A DNA stretch of 52,074 nucleotides from CAYMTR01 sp964393405 (GTDB lineage: Bacteria; Bacteroidota; Bacteroidia; Bacteroidales; Prolixibacteraceae). The notes under the pieces are model-generated. The model was not told the DNA's origin. It was given only the letters and a program-made list of their open reading frames with translations, and did not search any database. Positions 23,961 through 33,333 of this stretch are shown here, one piece after another; the first letter of the stretch is position 1; each line of letters starts with the position of its first letter. The stretch lies in NCBI GenBank assembly GCA_964393405.1, contig CAYMTR010000020.1:1-52074 (forward strand), written 5' to 3'. The translations under genes were made by a program, and so were the position numbers.

Positions 23961-25880
23961 TTAATTACAATATCTTTTAATAACGTTGTATGCTTCTTCA
24001 ATGCCCAGTTCTCCTGCTTGGCTTAAATCTTTAGCACCATCTTCGACATTGTTGAGGAGGATTTTAACAAGCCCCCTATTATAATATGCTTCTGCAAATT
24101 CAGGTTCAAGAGCAATAGCTTTATCGTATTCTTCCATAGCAGAATAATACTTCTCATTAAGGCAATATATATTTCCGCGGTTGAAATATGCAAAATAAAA
24201 GTTTGGATTCATATATACAACAACGGAATAGTCAGTCATTATGTCGTCGTAAGAATCAGGGAAATCCTTTTTTTGAAGTGAGCCTAATTCATTATCAGAA
24301 GATTTTTGAAGACCTATTATTTCGTTTAAAGCCTTGACTTTTTCAATCTCTTCCACCATTCGCGCTTTAGTATTAGCCCTCATAAAATATGCGAGCATAT
24401 TTCTTTCGTTGAATTTTATTGACTTGTCAAAATCTGAAATTGCGCTAATAAAATCATTTTTCATGGCTTTAAAAATTCCTCTGTATAAATAATTGTTACT
24501 TATTTTATCGTTTTGTTTGATTTTTTCATCGAAAATAGAAATCTGCTTGTTGTAAAACTCATCAGAAGAAGACAACTCATTAATATTGTTTGAAATAGTC
24601 AGATAAGGTTCGTAATTATATTGTGAATTAAGGTTTTCAACAACAATATTGAAGTATCCCACATCTTCTTTTTCAGCCCTTTTTTTATTTATATTGATTA
24701 TTTCAAAAAGGGGTAGGAGTTGAATTTCAATATTTTTATTTTGGACTTTACCTGGACTGTTTTCTGAATTCTTTTGTTCTTGTTTAGTTTCTTCAGCAAC
24801 AAGGTCGGCTTTAAGTTTTCTTCTTCTTAGTTCTTCAATATCAATTTTTTTCGTTTCGTTTATTTGAGTAGAATCAGCTATTTCGACTTCTTCGAACTGT
24901 CCGGTTACTTTAGATTGTTGTTTTTGAGCTTGTTGTTGCCAAGCTATCATTTGCTGCTTTTGGTATTTTATTTTTTCTTCAGGCGTTTGCCATGGACGTT
25001 TAGCAAAACGAGGGTCTAAAAGAGAAGCATTATCGTAATCACTTTGATATCCGGGTCTGCCAAGCATTTCTTTTGCGATTCCCCTGTTGAAATAAGCACT
25101 TGCCAGTTTTGGATCTAATTTAATAGCTTCGTCATAATCCATAATTGAAGATTCAAAGCTTTCAAGCTGTTGTTTAATTAATCCTCTGTTCATGAATGCA
25201 AAAGAATTCTTTGGGTCAAGAGAAATCGACATATCGAAATCGCGCATAGCACCGGCAAAATCTTCTTTTTCAACTTTAATTAAGCCCCTGCTCATATATC
25301 CCATGGGTGAGTTAGGTTTTATCCTAATTAACTGATTGCAATCAGCAATAGCACTATCCCATTGTTTTAAGAGCTGGTAAGCAATACTTCTGTTCAGGAA
25401 CGCGCTAAAATTCTTAGATTTTAGTTTAATTGCTTCCGAATAATCTTTTATCGCTCCTTCAAAATCCTGCATAGCAGCTTTGCATATACCTCTATTATTG
25501 TAAATATCAGCGTTTTCACCATCAAGTTCCATTGCTCTTGAGTAATCTTCCATTGCCAGATTATACTCTTTAAGATTATAGTTGACGATTCCTCGGTACA
25601 TAAAGGCATCAGGGAAGAAAGGCTTAATTTCGATTGCCATGTTTAAGTCATTTTTAGCTCCCCGGAAATCATCGAGTTCAAGCTTTGCAATTCCTCTGTA
25701 ATAGTAGGGTTCGGGTAGGTGAGGTTTTAACTTTATTATCGTGTTAAACGTCTGAATAGCACCGGTATAGTTGCCAAAATATAATCTACTGCGGCCAGTA
25801 AGGATTGCCTTATCGGTGTTTAATTGAGGATAAGCTATAAGCACATTAAACAAAAAGAATAAAAAACTTAGTTTCTTCAT
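23961..25880 (-). CDS. Exported TPR-repeat protein
   Basis: Translation is taken from the Met at 25880, which starts a signal peptide (MKKLSFLFFLFNVLIAYPQ); the frame opens ten codons earlier. The 639-residue product contains about nine regular 34-residue TPR units in the first half, with repeated YYRGIAKLELDDFRGA-like and YNNRGICKA-like cores. A charged Gln/Lys/Glu-rich linker follows at about 320-390, and further TPR units near the C-terminus. Such proteins act as periplasmic scaffolds. The partner is unknown; the downstream gene is rarA, 22 bp away, which gives no functional hint. Confidence 0.82.
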   Translation of the reverse strand: MKKLSFLFFLFNVLIAYPQLNTDKAILTGRSRLYFGNYTGAIQTFNTIIKLKPHLPEPYYYRGIAKLELDDFRGAKNDLNMAIEIKPFFPDAFMYRGIVNYNLKEYNLAMEDYSRAMELDGENADIYNNRGICKAAMQDFEGAIKDYSEAIKLKSKNFSAFLNRSIAYQLLKQWDSAIADCNQLIRIKPNSPMGYMSRGLIKVEKEDFAGAMRDFDMSISLDPKNSFAFMNRGLIKQQLESFESSIMDYDEAIKLDPKLASAYFNRGIAKEMLGRPGYQSDYDNASLLDPRFAKRPWQTPEEKIKYQKQQMIAWQQQAQKQQSKVTGQFEEVEIADSTQINETKKIDIEELRRRKLKADLVAEETKQEQKNSENSPGKVQNKNIEIQLLPLFEIININKKRAEKEDVGYFNIVVENLNSQYNYEPYLTISNNINELSSSDEFYNKQISIFDEKIKQNDKISNNYLYRGIFKAMKNDFISAISDFDKSIKFNERNMLAYFMRANTKARMVEEIEKVKALNEIIGLQKSSDNELGSLQKKDFPDSYDDIMTDYSVVVYMNPNFYFAYFNRGNIYCLNEKYYSAMEEYDKAIALEPEFAEAYYNRGLVKILLNNVEDGAKDLSQAGELGIEEAYNVIKRYCN

Positions 25881-25898
25881 AAAGTAGACGTTAAAAAA

Positions 25899-25906
25899 CA
25901 AAAATA
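25899..25906 (-). promoter_or_regulatory. Possible -7 box for the TPR/rarA genes
   Basis: The minus strand reads TATTTTTG about 19 nt before the start at 25880. No TTG lies at the right spacing upstream, so this is tentative. Confidence 0.35.
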
Positions 25907-26092
25907 GCAAAATAAAAAGTGGCTTTATAATGTTTGACTTTTTAAAGATTATCTGTTTGTAATATATATAACAAAAATCGACTTACTTAATTGCATATTC
26001 GTTCATCTTTGCCTAACTTTTTAGAAAATTTAAATTATAGAGAATTATTTTCGAAAAGACTTTTTTCACAGTAATAACAATATGAAAAAGGT

Positions 26093-26100
26093 TACTTTTG
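26093..26100 (+). promoter_or_regulatory. -7 promoter box of the pta operon
   Basis: TACTTTTG lies 21 nt before the pta ATG, within gaaaaaggttacttttg, which resembles the region before bamD. No TTG element is seen at the expected distance. Confidence 0.45.
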
Positions 26101-26121
26101 TTAACTTTTTAAAAAATAGTG

Positions 26122-27120
26122 ATGGAATTTCTGGAAAAGATAAAACTAAACGCTTCTAAGTACAACAGAATGATTGTTTTACCTGAGGGTAAAGAACCAC
26201 GTACATTGAAGGCAACTGAGATTGTATTAAAGCAAAATATTGCTCGTATAACTCTTTTAGGAGATGAAAAAGAGATTAAAGAAACAGCAAAATCTTTAGG
26301 TGTAGATATTACCGGAGCCTTAATTGTAAATCCCAAAACTGATTATAAGCGAGATGTCTATGCTGATAAAATGGTTGAGATCAGAAAAAGTAAAGGTTTA
26401 ACAAAGGAAGAAGCATTAAAGTTATTGGACGACCCACTTTATTATGGTCCATTGATGATTAAGTGTGGAGATGCAGACGGAGAATTGGCAGGAGCCATAA
26501 ATGCTACTGGAGATGTTTTGCGACCTGCTTTTCAGTTTGTTAAAACGGTACCAGGTTGTAGTGTTGTCTCAGGAGCTTTTTTTATGTTTGTTGACAAGAA
26601 GTTCGGAGATGATGGGATACTTGTTTTTGCCGATTGTGCAGTTATGCCAGATCCAACTGATGTTCAATTAGCAGAGATAGCGGTGATGACAGCGAAAACC
26701 GCTGTAGCATTAACAGGATGTGAGCCAAGAGTTGCAATGCTGAGTTTTTCAACAAAAGGTAGTGCTGACCATCCAATGGTTGATAAAATTAAAAGTGCTA
26801 CACATAAGGCCAAGGAGATGGCACCAGACTTGCTTATTGACGGAGAGCTTCAGCTTGATGCTGCGCTGATAAAAGAAGTGGGAGAATTAAAGTCACCCGG
26901 TAGTAAAGTAGCCGGTAGAGCAAATATATTGGTATTCCCTGGTCTTGAGTCAGGAAATATAGGATATAAACTTGTACAGCGCCTTGCGGGGGCTAAAGCA
27001 GTTGGTCCGATATTGCAGGGTATGGCAGCACCTCTAAATGATTTATCGAGAGGGTGTTCCGTAGAAGACATTGTAAACATGATTGCAATTACTGCTAATC
27101 AGACAGTAGTAAATGGATAA
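26122..27120 (+). CDS. pta: Phosphate acetyltransferase
   Basis: This 332-residue enzyme interconverts acetyl-CoA and acetyl phosphate. It is the short form with only the catalytic PTA_PTB domain; no N-terminal DRTGG or P-loop region is present. Visible family segments are RMIVLPEGKEPRTLKA at the start, DADGELAGA, FADCAVMPDPT, and ANILVFPGLESGNIGYKLVQR near the end. A GTG codon precedes the ATG at 26122; the ATG is preferred. With ackA two genes downstream it makes the acetate/ATP branch of fermentation. A dehydrogenase-like gene lies in between, 17 bp after pta. Confidence 0.95.
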   Translation: MEFLEKIKLNASKYNRMIVLPEGKEPRTLKATEIVLKQNIARITLLGDEKEIKETAKSLGVDITGALIVNPKTDYKRDVYADKMVEIRKSKGLTKEEALKLLDDPLYYGPLMIKCGDADGELAGAINATGDVLRPAFQFVKTVPGCSVVSGAFFMFVDKKFGDDGILVFADCAVMPDPTDVQLAEIAVMTAKTAVALTGCEPRVAMLSFSTKGSADHPMVDKIKSATHKAKEMAPDLLIDGELQLDAALIKEVGELKSPGSKVAGRANILVFPGLESGNIGYKLVQRLAGAKAVGPILQGMAAPLNDLSRGCSVEDIVNMIAITANQTVVNG

Positions 27121-27137
27121 TTATTGAATTATTAATT

Positions 27138-28088
27138 ATGGCAGAACCAATAATAGAATCAATAGTTGATTTTGGATTGACCAAGGAGAAAAAATCAGCA
27201 AAGCTTTTCTCAAAAGTAGGGATAGTATGTTGTGAAAATGACGGACAATATATCGCCAGAGTCTGCAGCTCTTATGGAATGGATGTTTTATTTTGGGAGG
27301 CAACTTCAGAAAAGATAAGAAGGTCGTTGGATAGCATAGAAGCGATAATGCAAAGTAGGATAAGAAACTGGGGTGCTACTGAAGGAGAAAAGAAGGCAGT
27401 GATGTCAAGAATTAAAGGGACTACAGATCTTAATGATCTGAAAGATTGCGATCTTGTTGTTGAAACGGTTTCATCAACAAGTATTGGAAGAAGCATTGAT
27501 GCAAGAAGACGTCTTTTTGAAGAGTTAGAAAAAATTGTTGACCCCACGTGTATTATAGCAACCAATTCAACAACTGTAATAATTTCAGATCTTTCTGAGA
27601 GCTTGAAATACAGAGAAAGATGTATTAGTATTCATTTCATGATAAACTCTGTTGATTCGCGTATAGTTGAAATAACCAAGGGACTATACACATCAGATGT
27701 GGCTTACGAGAAGGTTAATCAGTTTATAAAAATGGTTAAACGAAAAGCGATTCCTGTTGAAGAATCAGTAGGTCTTGTTAGTGTTAGAATGTTTGTAATT
27801 AACCTTAATGAGGCATGTGAGATTATTCAGGAAGGGGTAGGTAGTATGGAAGATGTTGATCAGTTAATGCATACTGGGTATGGAATGAGAATGGGGCCTT
27901 TTGCAATTGCTGATATCATGGGATTGGATAGGGTAGTGCGCTGGATGGAAAACCTGTTTAATGAATTCGGTGACGCCAGGTATAAGCCTAACCCATTGAT
28001 CAGAAAATTGATAAGACAGCATCGATTTGGTGTGTCAACAGGTAAAGGTTTTTTCAAATATGATGAGTCCGGTGAACGTATTAAATAA
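27138..28088 (+). CDS. Degenerate 3-hydroxyacyl-CoA dehydrogenase-like protein
   Basis: This 316-residue protein aligns along its length with 3-hydroxybutyryl-CoA dehydrogenase. Matches include the CDLVVETV strand, IHF with the catalytic His, the Glu of RIVEI, VEDxD-like SMEDVDQLM, and the C-terminal STGKGFFKY. Several functional positions are lost. The Rossmann GxGxxG motif reads GIVCCENDG, the NP after the catalytic His is missing, and the Asn of the VNR segment is Val (SVRM). It also has about 25 extra N-terminal residues. NAD binding is therefore doubtful. It lies 17 bp after pta and 36 bp before ackA, so it is co-expressed with the acetate pathway. A role as a divergent dehydrogenase or a non-catalytic partner is open. 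Confidence 0.75.
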   Translation: MAEPIIESIVDFGLTKEKKSAKLFSKVGIVCCENDGQYIARVCSSYGMDVLFWEATSEKIRRSLDSIEAIMQSRIRNWGATEGEKKAVMSRIKGTTDLNDLKDCDLVVETVSSTSIGRSIDARRRLFEELEKIVDPTCIIATNSTTVIISDLSESLKYRERCISIHFMINSVDSRIVEITKGLYTSDVAYEKVNQFIKMVKRKAIPVEESVGLVSVRMFVINLNEACEIIQEGVGSMEDVDQLMHTGYGMRMGPFAIADIMGLDRVVRWMENLFNEFGDARYKPNPLIRKLIRQHRFGVSTGKGFFKYDESGERIK

Positions 28089-28124
28089 ATTTGAAAGCCT
28101 AAACTTTAACTAAAGAAATTTAAA

Positions 28125-29318
28125 ATGAAAATATTAGTTCTTAATTGCGGCAGTTCTTCCATTAAGTTTCAATTATTTGAGATGACTGATGAATCAGTGC
28201 TTGCAAAAGGTTTAGTTGAAAAGATTGGATTGAATGGTTCATGCTTAAAACTAACTAAAGCTAACGGGGAAGAAGTTATTTTTGAAGGTGAAATACTTGA
28301 TCATAAGATAGGAATTGAATATGTTTTAGGTGTTCTGTCAAGTAAAAAGCACGGGTGCTTATCAAAGTTGTCAGAAATTTCAGCCGTTGGTCATAGAGTT
28401 GTACATGGGGCAGAAAGATTTAAATCGAGTGTTCGCATCAATGAGGATGTAATTTCTGAAATGGAAAAATGCATTGATCTTGCACCATTACATAATCCGC
28501 CTAATTTAAAAGGAATTGAAGCAATTACTGAAATAATGCCTGATATGATTCAGGTTGGAGTATTTGACACAGCATTTCATCAAACTATGCCTAAATACGC
28601 CTATATGTATGGTATTCCATATAGTTTATACCAAAAGTATAGCATTAGAAGATATGGTTTTCATGGAACAAGTCACAGATATGTTTCCCGTAGAGCCTGT
28701 GAAATTTTAGGGTTAGATTATTCTGAGCAAAAAATTATCACTTGTCATTTAGGGAATGGAGCTTCGATAACTGCAATCGATAAAGGCAAATCTGTAGATA
28801 CATCAATGGGTTTTACACCTGTTGAAGGTCTGATAATGGGTACGCGTGCAGGAGATCTTGATATAGGAGTTGTAACATATCTTATGGAAAAGGAGAATCT
28901 TGGAGTAGAAACAGCCTCAACGCTTTTTAATAAACATAGTGGAATGTTGGGACTAACAGGAATTTCTTCTGACTCACGAGATATTTTGAAAGCAGCAAAA
29001 GAAGGTAATGAATTAGCCTTAATGGCAATTAAGATTTATAATTATAGGGTAAAAAAATATATAGGTTCATATATAGCAGCAATGAATGGTTGTGATATAA
29101 TAGTTTTCACCGGCGGTGTTGGAGAAAATGCTGTTCACACACGATTAGGCGTTTGCGAAAATATGGAATGGCTAGGAATCGAAATTGATAAAACGCTTAA
29201 TGAAAAGGTTAGGGCAAATGAAAGTGTTATAAGTTCAGCGGGTTCAAAAGTAAAAATACTGGTAGTTCCAACAAATGAAGAACTTATGATAGCGAGGGAT
29301 ACTCTTGAATTTTTATAA
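28125..29318 (+). CDS. ackA: Acetate kinase
   Basis: This 397-residue enzyme makes ATP and acetate from acetyl phosphate and ADP. It has the phosphate-1 motif LNCGSSSIKFQLF at the start, the GHRVVHG substrate segment, RYGFHGTSHRYV with the conserved His, HLGNGAS and the adenosine-binding GGVGENA near the C-terminus. Length is standard. It is the last gene of the pta operon and is followed by a strong hairpin terminator. Confidence 0.97.
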   Translation: MKILVLNCGSSSIKFQLFEMTDESVLAKGLVEKIGLNGSCLKLTKANGEEVIFEGEILDHKIGIEYVLGVLSSKKHGCLSKLSEISAVGHRVVHGAERFKSSVRINEDVISEMEKCIDLAPLHNPPNLKGIEAITEIMPDMIQVGVFDTAFHQTMPKYAYMYGIPYSLYQKYSIRRYGFHGTSHRYVSRRACEILGLDYSEQKIITCHLGNGASITAIDKGKSVDTSMGFTPVEGLIMGTRAGDLDIGVVTYLMEKENLGVETASTLFNKHSGMLGLTGISSDSRDILKAAKEGNELALMAIKIYNYRVKKYIGSYIAAMNGCDIIVFTGGVGENAVHTRLGVCENMEWLGIEIDKTLNEKVRANESVISSAGSKVKILVVPTNEELMIARDTLEFL

Positions 29319-29323
29319 TGAAT

Positions 29324-29354
29324 AAAAAAGGGTGTTATATGAACACCCTTTTTT
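29324..29354. terminator. Rho-independent terminator shared by ackA and the acidic lipoprotein gene
   Basis: A 13-bp stem pairs 29324-29336 with 29342-29354 around a 5-nt loop, with A and T runs at its ends. It lies between two convergent genes and can serve both. Confidence 0.85.
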
Positions 29355-29364
29355 ATTAACTTTT

Positions 29365-29595
29365 TTATTCTGAGGCTTCTTCAATATCTTCAACAGCTTC
29401 TTCAACAGTTTCATCAATAATTTCCTCAGCTTCATCGACAGCTTCATCGATAGCTTCACCGGCTTCCTCAACAGCTTCGCCTATTTCTTCAACTGCTTCT
29501 GTTGCTTCCTGGTTGACATCTTTTGATTTGTTTTGGTTACTGCATGCAGCAAGAAATAAAATACAGAATAATGCTAAAAACAAGGATTTCTTCAT
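29365..29595 (-). CDS. Small, extremely acidic lipoprotein
   Basis: This 76-residue protein has a lipobox ending at Cys18 (LFLAAC). The mature part of about 59 residues is built from Glu, Ala, Ile and Val with almost no other residue types. It has roughly two dozen acidic residues and two lysines. Repeating EAVEE, EAIDEAVDE and ETVEEAVED units predict one long amphipathic helix with a strongly negative face. I cannot assign a family. It might bind cations, coat the membrane surface or act as a spacer. The gene stands alone, convergent with ackA. Confidence 0.75.
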   Translation of the reverse strand: MKKSLFLALFCILFLAACSNQNKSKDVNQEATEAVEEIGEAVEEAGEAIDEAVDEAEEIIDETVEEAVEDIEEASE

Positions 29596-29862
29596 GATAA
29601 TAGGTATTAGTGTTTTACAATTATGTATAATCTTTTATAATTTAGGATTTTTATAAGCAACTAAGTTAATAAAAATGGCAGATGTTTTTAAATTTCATAA
29701 TGACTAAATTAAAATATAAGGAGAAACAATATTTATTTTAAAAAAACACACCTTTGTTGCAACTATAAAAAAAAAAATCTGTCATTGTTGATGAGTAAAA
29801 GGTATATCTTTATTTGATACTGATTATTATTTTAAAATTTAATAATACTAATTCAATATACT

Positions 29863-30486
29863 ATGAAAAAGTTGATTGTTTCCTTTATTGTTTTGATAGC
29901 TTCTGTTGCTTGTTATGCACAAGGATGGGGAGATGAAAATGCTAGTGATGATTTCTCCGATCCTAATAAGGTACAGACTGTTATGAACTCGATTACAATA
30001 AAAAGGATATCCGGATTTGGAGGTCCTACTATGAGTTTTACATCTATTAATGGTGAATTTGCACACATGATGGGAGGTGGCGGAGGAGTAATAATAAACA
30101 ATCTATTTCTAGGAGGATATGGTGAAGGATTAACTAATACTCTAAATGTTGGAGGGAGCAGCTATCTTTCAGATTTTGACTTTGGGCATGGTGGATTTTG
30201 GGTAGGCTACGAAATTGCAAGGAAAAAAGTTATTCATCCGGTTATTAGCACAAGAATGGGTTGGGGAGGTATAAGTGGTTATAATGAAATTACACGGAAA
30301 TATATTGATGACAATGTATTTGTAATAATTCCATCAATTTCTGCTGAGATAAATTTAACAAGATTCTTTAAAGTAAATATTGGAGCTGAATACAGGAGAA
30401 CTTTCAATGTCAACATTGTAGAAATGAGTGACGATAATTTCTCAAGTTTTGGAGTTTATATGAATTTCTTGTTTGGCTGGTTTTAG
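29863..30486 (+). CDS. Exported barrel-like protein of unknown function
   Basis: This 207-residue protein has a signal peptide ending near residue 20 (SVACYAQ). The rest is rich in Gly and alternating hydrophobic residues, consistent with membrane beta-strands, and ends in Phe (FLFGWF) as outer-membrane barrels do. A Gly run (GGGGG) near residue 72 and the GFGGPTMSF segment are distinctive. It may be a small outer-membrane porin-like protein of the type that I know only as hypothetical in this phylum. It is transcribed alone, with 267 bp of AT-rich sequence before it. Confidence 0.65.
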   Translation: MKKLIVSFIVLIASVACYAQGWGDENASDDFSDPNKVQTVMNSITIKRISGFGGPTMSFTSINGEFAHMMGGGGGVIINNLFLGGYGEGLTNTLNVGGSSYLSDFDFGHGGFWVGYEIARKKVIHPVISTRMGWGGISGYNEITRKYIDDNVFVIIPSISAEINLTRFFKVNIGAEYRRTFNVNIVEMSDDNFSSFGVYMNFLFGWF

Positions 30487-30490
30487 TTAA

Positions 30491-31078
30491 TTATCTGGAT
30501 TTGTCGGGCACTTTAAACCATTTGTTTTCAGTGATTTCGTGCTGATAATTTTCAATGTAAACAATAGCTTCTTCAGGGGATTCAACAATTTTATAAATTT
30601 TACGATAGCTTTCTTTAGCGAATGATTCGATGAATGATTTTTCAAATTGCTTGAAAAGGTCATCGAAATATCCGTTAATATTTATGAAAACAATAGGTTT
30701 TTGGAGGTAATCAAGTTGTCTTAAGGTGATTACCTCCAAAATTTCTTCGAGAGTTCCAAATCCTCCTGGTAAGGCAATGAAGGCATCTGATTTATCTCTC
30801 ATTTGGGCCTTTCTTTCATCCATAGTATCCGTAATGATTATTTCATCGGCCTTATCAGATGTTAATTGAAAGTTGTGGATTTTTAAAGGTATTATACCAA
30901 TTATATGGCTGTCATTATTTCTTGCTGAATTTGCAAGGCATTCCATTAAACCCACATTTGCACCACCAAATATCAAAGAGTGGTTTCTCTGACCAATAAG
31001 TTTACCAAGATTTTCGGCTGCTTTAAAATACGTTTCGGCTACCGCATTGCTTGATGAGCAATAAACGCAGATGTTCAT
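30491..31078 (-). CDS. LOG family protein (TIGR00730, possible nucleotide phosphoribohydrolase)
   Basis: This 195-residue protein has the LOG family signature PGGFGTLEEILE near residue 104 and the FGGANVGLM segment near residue 40. Family members cleave nucleoside 5'-monophosphates, including cytokinin precursors, into base and ribose phosphate. Length is typical. It lies behind gyrB on the same strand; the gyrB remnant ends 11 bp before its start, so the two are probably co-transcribed. The native substrate in this organism is unknown. Confidence 0.88.
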   Translation of the reverse strand: MNICVYCSSSNAVAETYFKAAENLGKLIGQRNHSLIFGGANVGLMECLANSARNNDSHIIGIIPLKIHNFQLTSDKADEIIITDTMDERKAQMRDKSDAFIALPGGFGTLEEILEVITLRQLDYLQKPIVFININGYFDDLFKQFEKSFIESFAKESYRKIYKIVESPEEAIVYIENYQHEITENKWFKVPDKSR

Positions 31079-31089
31079 GAATGAGCTGG

Positions 31090-31233
31090 TTATGCGTCAA
31101 TATTTGCATAGGTGGCATGATCTTCAATGAATTGTCTACGTGGCGGAACGTCATCCCCCATAAGCATTGAAAATATATGATCAGCCTCTGCAGCATTTTC
31201 TATAGTAACTTGCCTTAGAGTCCTTCTTTCCGG
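31090..31233 (-). pseudogene. gyrB: Out-of-frame C-terminal end of gyrB
   Basis: Read from 31233 leftwards this frame gives PERRTLRQVTIENAAEAD, then MLMGDDVPPRR and ends in YANIDA before a TAA at 31090-31092. These are the last 47 residues of a typical bacteroidetes GyrB. It has no start codon and is out of frame with the main gyrB frame. It is well conserved, so the break is either very recent or an error in the sequence. Confidence 0.88.
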
Positions 31234-33040
31234 ATAGTTGTTCAGCATTCATTTCACCAAGACCTTTATACCTTTGTACATGAAATCCTGTTTCTCTTCC
31301 GCCGCCCATTTCTTCAATTATTTGGAGTCGCTGCTGTTCAGTCCAAGCGTAATCTTCTCTTTTACCTTTTTTAACTAAATAGAGAGGAGGAGTGGCAATA
31401 TATAAAAACCCGTTTTTAATAAGTTCCTGCATATAACGGAAGAATAGAGTCATAATCAGCGTTGCAATATGACTTCCATCAACGTCAGCATCGGTCATTA
31501 TTATAATCTTTTTATAACGGAGCTTATTGATATTTAAGGCTTTTGAATCTTCTTCAGTGCCAATGCTTACACCAAGGGCAGTAAAGATATTTCTGATTTC
31601 TTCACTGTCGAAGACTTTATGTTGCATTGCTTTTTCAACGTTTAGAATTTTACCCCTTAGAGGAAGAATCGCCTGAAATTGTCTGTCCCGGCCTTGTTTG
31701 GCAGTACCCCCTGCTGAGTCCCCTTCTACCATAAAAATTTCACATTTGTCAGGATCGTTATCTGCACAGTCGGCTAATTTTCCGGGGAGTCCTCCGCCAG
31801 ACATAACATTCTTTCTTTGAACAAGTTCCCTGGCTTTTCTGGCAGCATGTCTGGCCTGAGCCGCAAGAACAACTTTAGAAACAATTGATTTGGCATCTTT
31901 AGGATGTTCTTCCAAATAAACGGAAAGCATTTCGCTTACGGCCTGATCAACAGAGATGCTTATTTCTGAGTTACCGAGTTTGGTTTTTGTTTGACCTTCA
32001 AACTGAGGTTCCTGAACTTTAACAGATACAACAGCCGTTAGTCCTTCTCTGAAATCATCCCCGTTAATTTCTATTTTTAGTTTTTCAAGCATTCCTGATT
32101 TATCAGCATATGCTTTTAAGGTTCTTGTAAGTCCTCTTCTGAATCCTGTAAGATGAGTTCCTCCCTCGATAGTGTTTATGTTATTTACGTAAGAATGTAT
32201 ATTCTCTGTAAAAGAAGTGTTATAGTGTAAAGCTATTTCAACAGGGACATCATTTTTCTCTGTTGCTATATGAATTGTTTCGTCGATTAATCTTTCTCTT
32301 GTATTGTCAAGATATTCAACAAATTCCTTAAGACCTTCTTCAGAAATGAAATCTTCTCTCTTTGCATTGCCATCTTCATCAATCTGTCGACTATCAATTA
32401 GTGAGAGTTTAAGTCCTGCATTTAAAAAGGCAAGTTCTCTTAATCTTGCTGATAATATTTCGTATTTGTAACTTGTTGTAAGAAAGATGCTGTCATCGGG
32501 TTTGAATGTTATTATTGTGCCTGTTCGGTTAGAGTCACCTTCTATTCTTATATCACCTAATGATTTACCTTTTGAGAATTCCTGAACCCAGATTTTGCCA
32601 TCCCTATGAATTTCCGCTTTGAGATGAATTGATAATGCATTAACGCATGAAACACCAACTCCATGCAATCCTCCTGAAACTTTGTAAGAGTCTTTGTCAA
32701 ATTTACCCCCGGCATGAAGTACAGTTAAAACAACTTCGAGCGCAGATTTCTTTTCCTTTTCATGGTAGTCAACAGGTATTCCTCGTCCGTCGTCGGTAAC
32801 TGTTATAGAATTATCTTCATTTATAATAACATCAATGTTTTTGCAATAACCGGCAAGAGCTTCGTCAATAGAGTTGTCAACAACTTCATAAACTAAGTGG
32901 TGAAGACCTTTTTCATTAACGTCGCCTATATACATTGCAGGACGTTTCCTGACTGCCTCTAAACCTTCTAAAACTTGTATACTGTCAGCTGAATAGTTGC
33001 CATTTCCGTTGGCAATTTCATTGGTTTCTAATTCGCTCAT
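31181..33040 (-). CDS. gyrB: DNA gyrase subunit B, frame broken near the C-terminus
   Basis: These 619 codons encode the ATP-driven topoisomerase subunit. The ATPase site (EVVDNSIDEALAG, DDGRGIPVD, GGLHGVGVSCVNAL) and Toprim site (MVEGDSAGG, DADVDGSH) are intact. The protein runs normally to RYKGLGEMNAEQL and then turns into an unrelated tail (SGKKDSKASYYRKCCRG). The proper gyrase tail, beginning PERRTLRQVT, is encoded immediately downstream in another frame. Comparison with the usual family sequence (QLW-[DE]TTM[ND]-PE) indicates that 17 nt coding for about six residues are missing at 31233-31234. As read, the last 48 or so residues would be lost. Confidence 0.93.
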   Translation of the reverse strand: MSELETNEIANGNGNYSADSIQVLEGLEAVRKRPAMYIGDVNEKGLHHLVYEVVDNSIDEALAGYCKNIDVIINEDNSITVTDDGRGIPVDYHEKEKKSALEVVLTVLHAGGKFDKDSYKVSGGLHGVGVSCVNALSIHLKAEIHRDGKIWVQEFSKGKSLGDIRIEGDSNRTGTIITFKPDDSIFLTTSYKYEILSARLRELAFLNAGLKLSLIDSRQIDEDGNAKREDFISEEGLKEFVEYLDNTRERLIDETIHIATEKNDVPVEIALHYNTSFTENIHSYVNNINTIEGGTHLTGFRRGLTRTLKAYADKSGMLEKLKIEINGDDFREGLTAVVSVKVQEPQFEGQTKTKLGNSEISISVDQAVSEMLSVYLEEHPKDAKSIVSKVVLAAQARHAARKARELVQRKNVMSGGGLPGKLADCADNDPDKCEIFMVEGDSAGGTAKQGRDRQFQAILPLRGKILNVEKAMQHKVFDSEEIRNIFTALGVSIGTEEDSKALNINKLRYKKIIIMTDADVDGSHIATLIMTLFFRYMQELIKNGFLYIATPPLYLVKKGKREDYAWTEQQRLQIIEEMGGGRETGFHVQRYKGLGEMNAEQLSGKKDSKASYYRKCCRG

Positions 33041-33333
33041 TGTTATATATTAAATTTTTTCAATCAAAACAATCACAATCATCATTCACAGACGATATTC
33101 TTATTTGAATCTTTTTTGCTCAGAAATAATTCCATCTTTCATCGGAACTTCCAGAAAAATGATCGAAAATTTGTTTTGAAAAGTGATATTTTTATATTGA
33201 ATCTCAATGCTTTATAAAAGAATGTTATTTTCTTTTTTTACTCGCTCAAATATAATAAAAATAAAGCTGGGAAAGGCATGAAATGCCATCCATAACATTA
33301 AAAGTTTTCAACAACTTAAGGTTAAAATATCAA

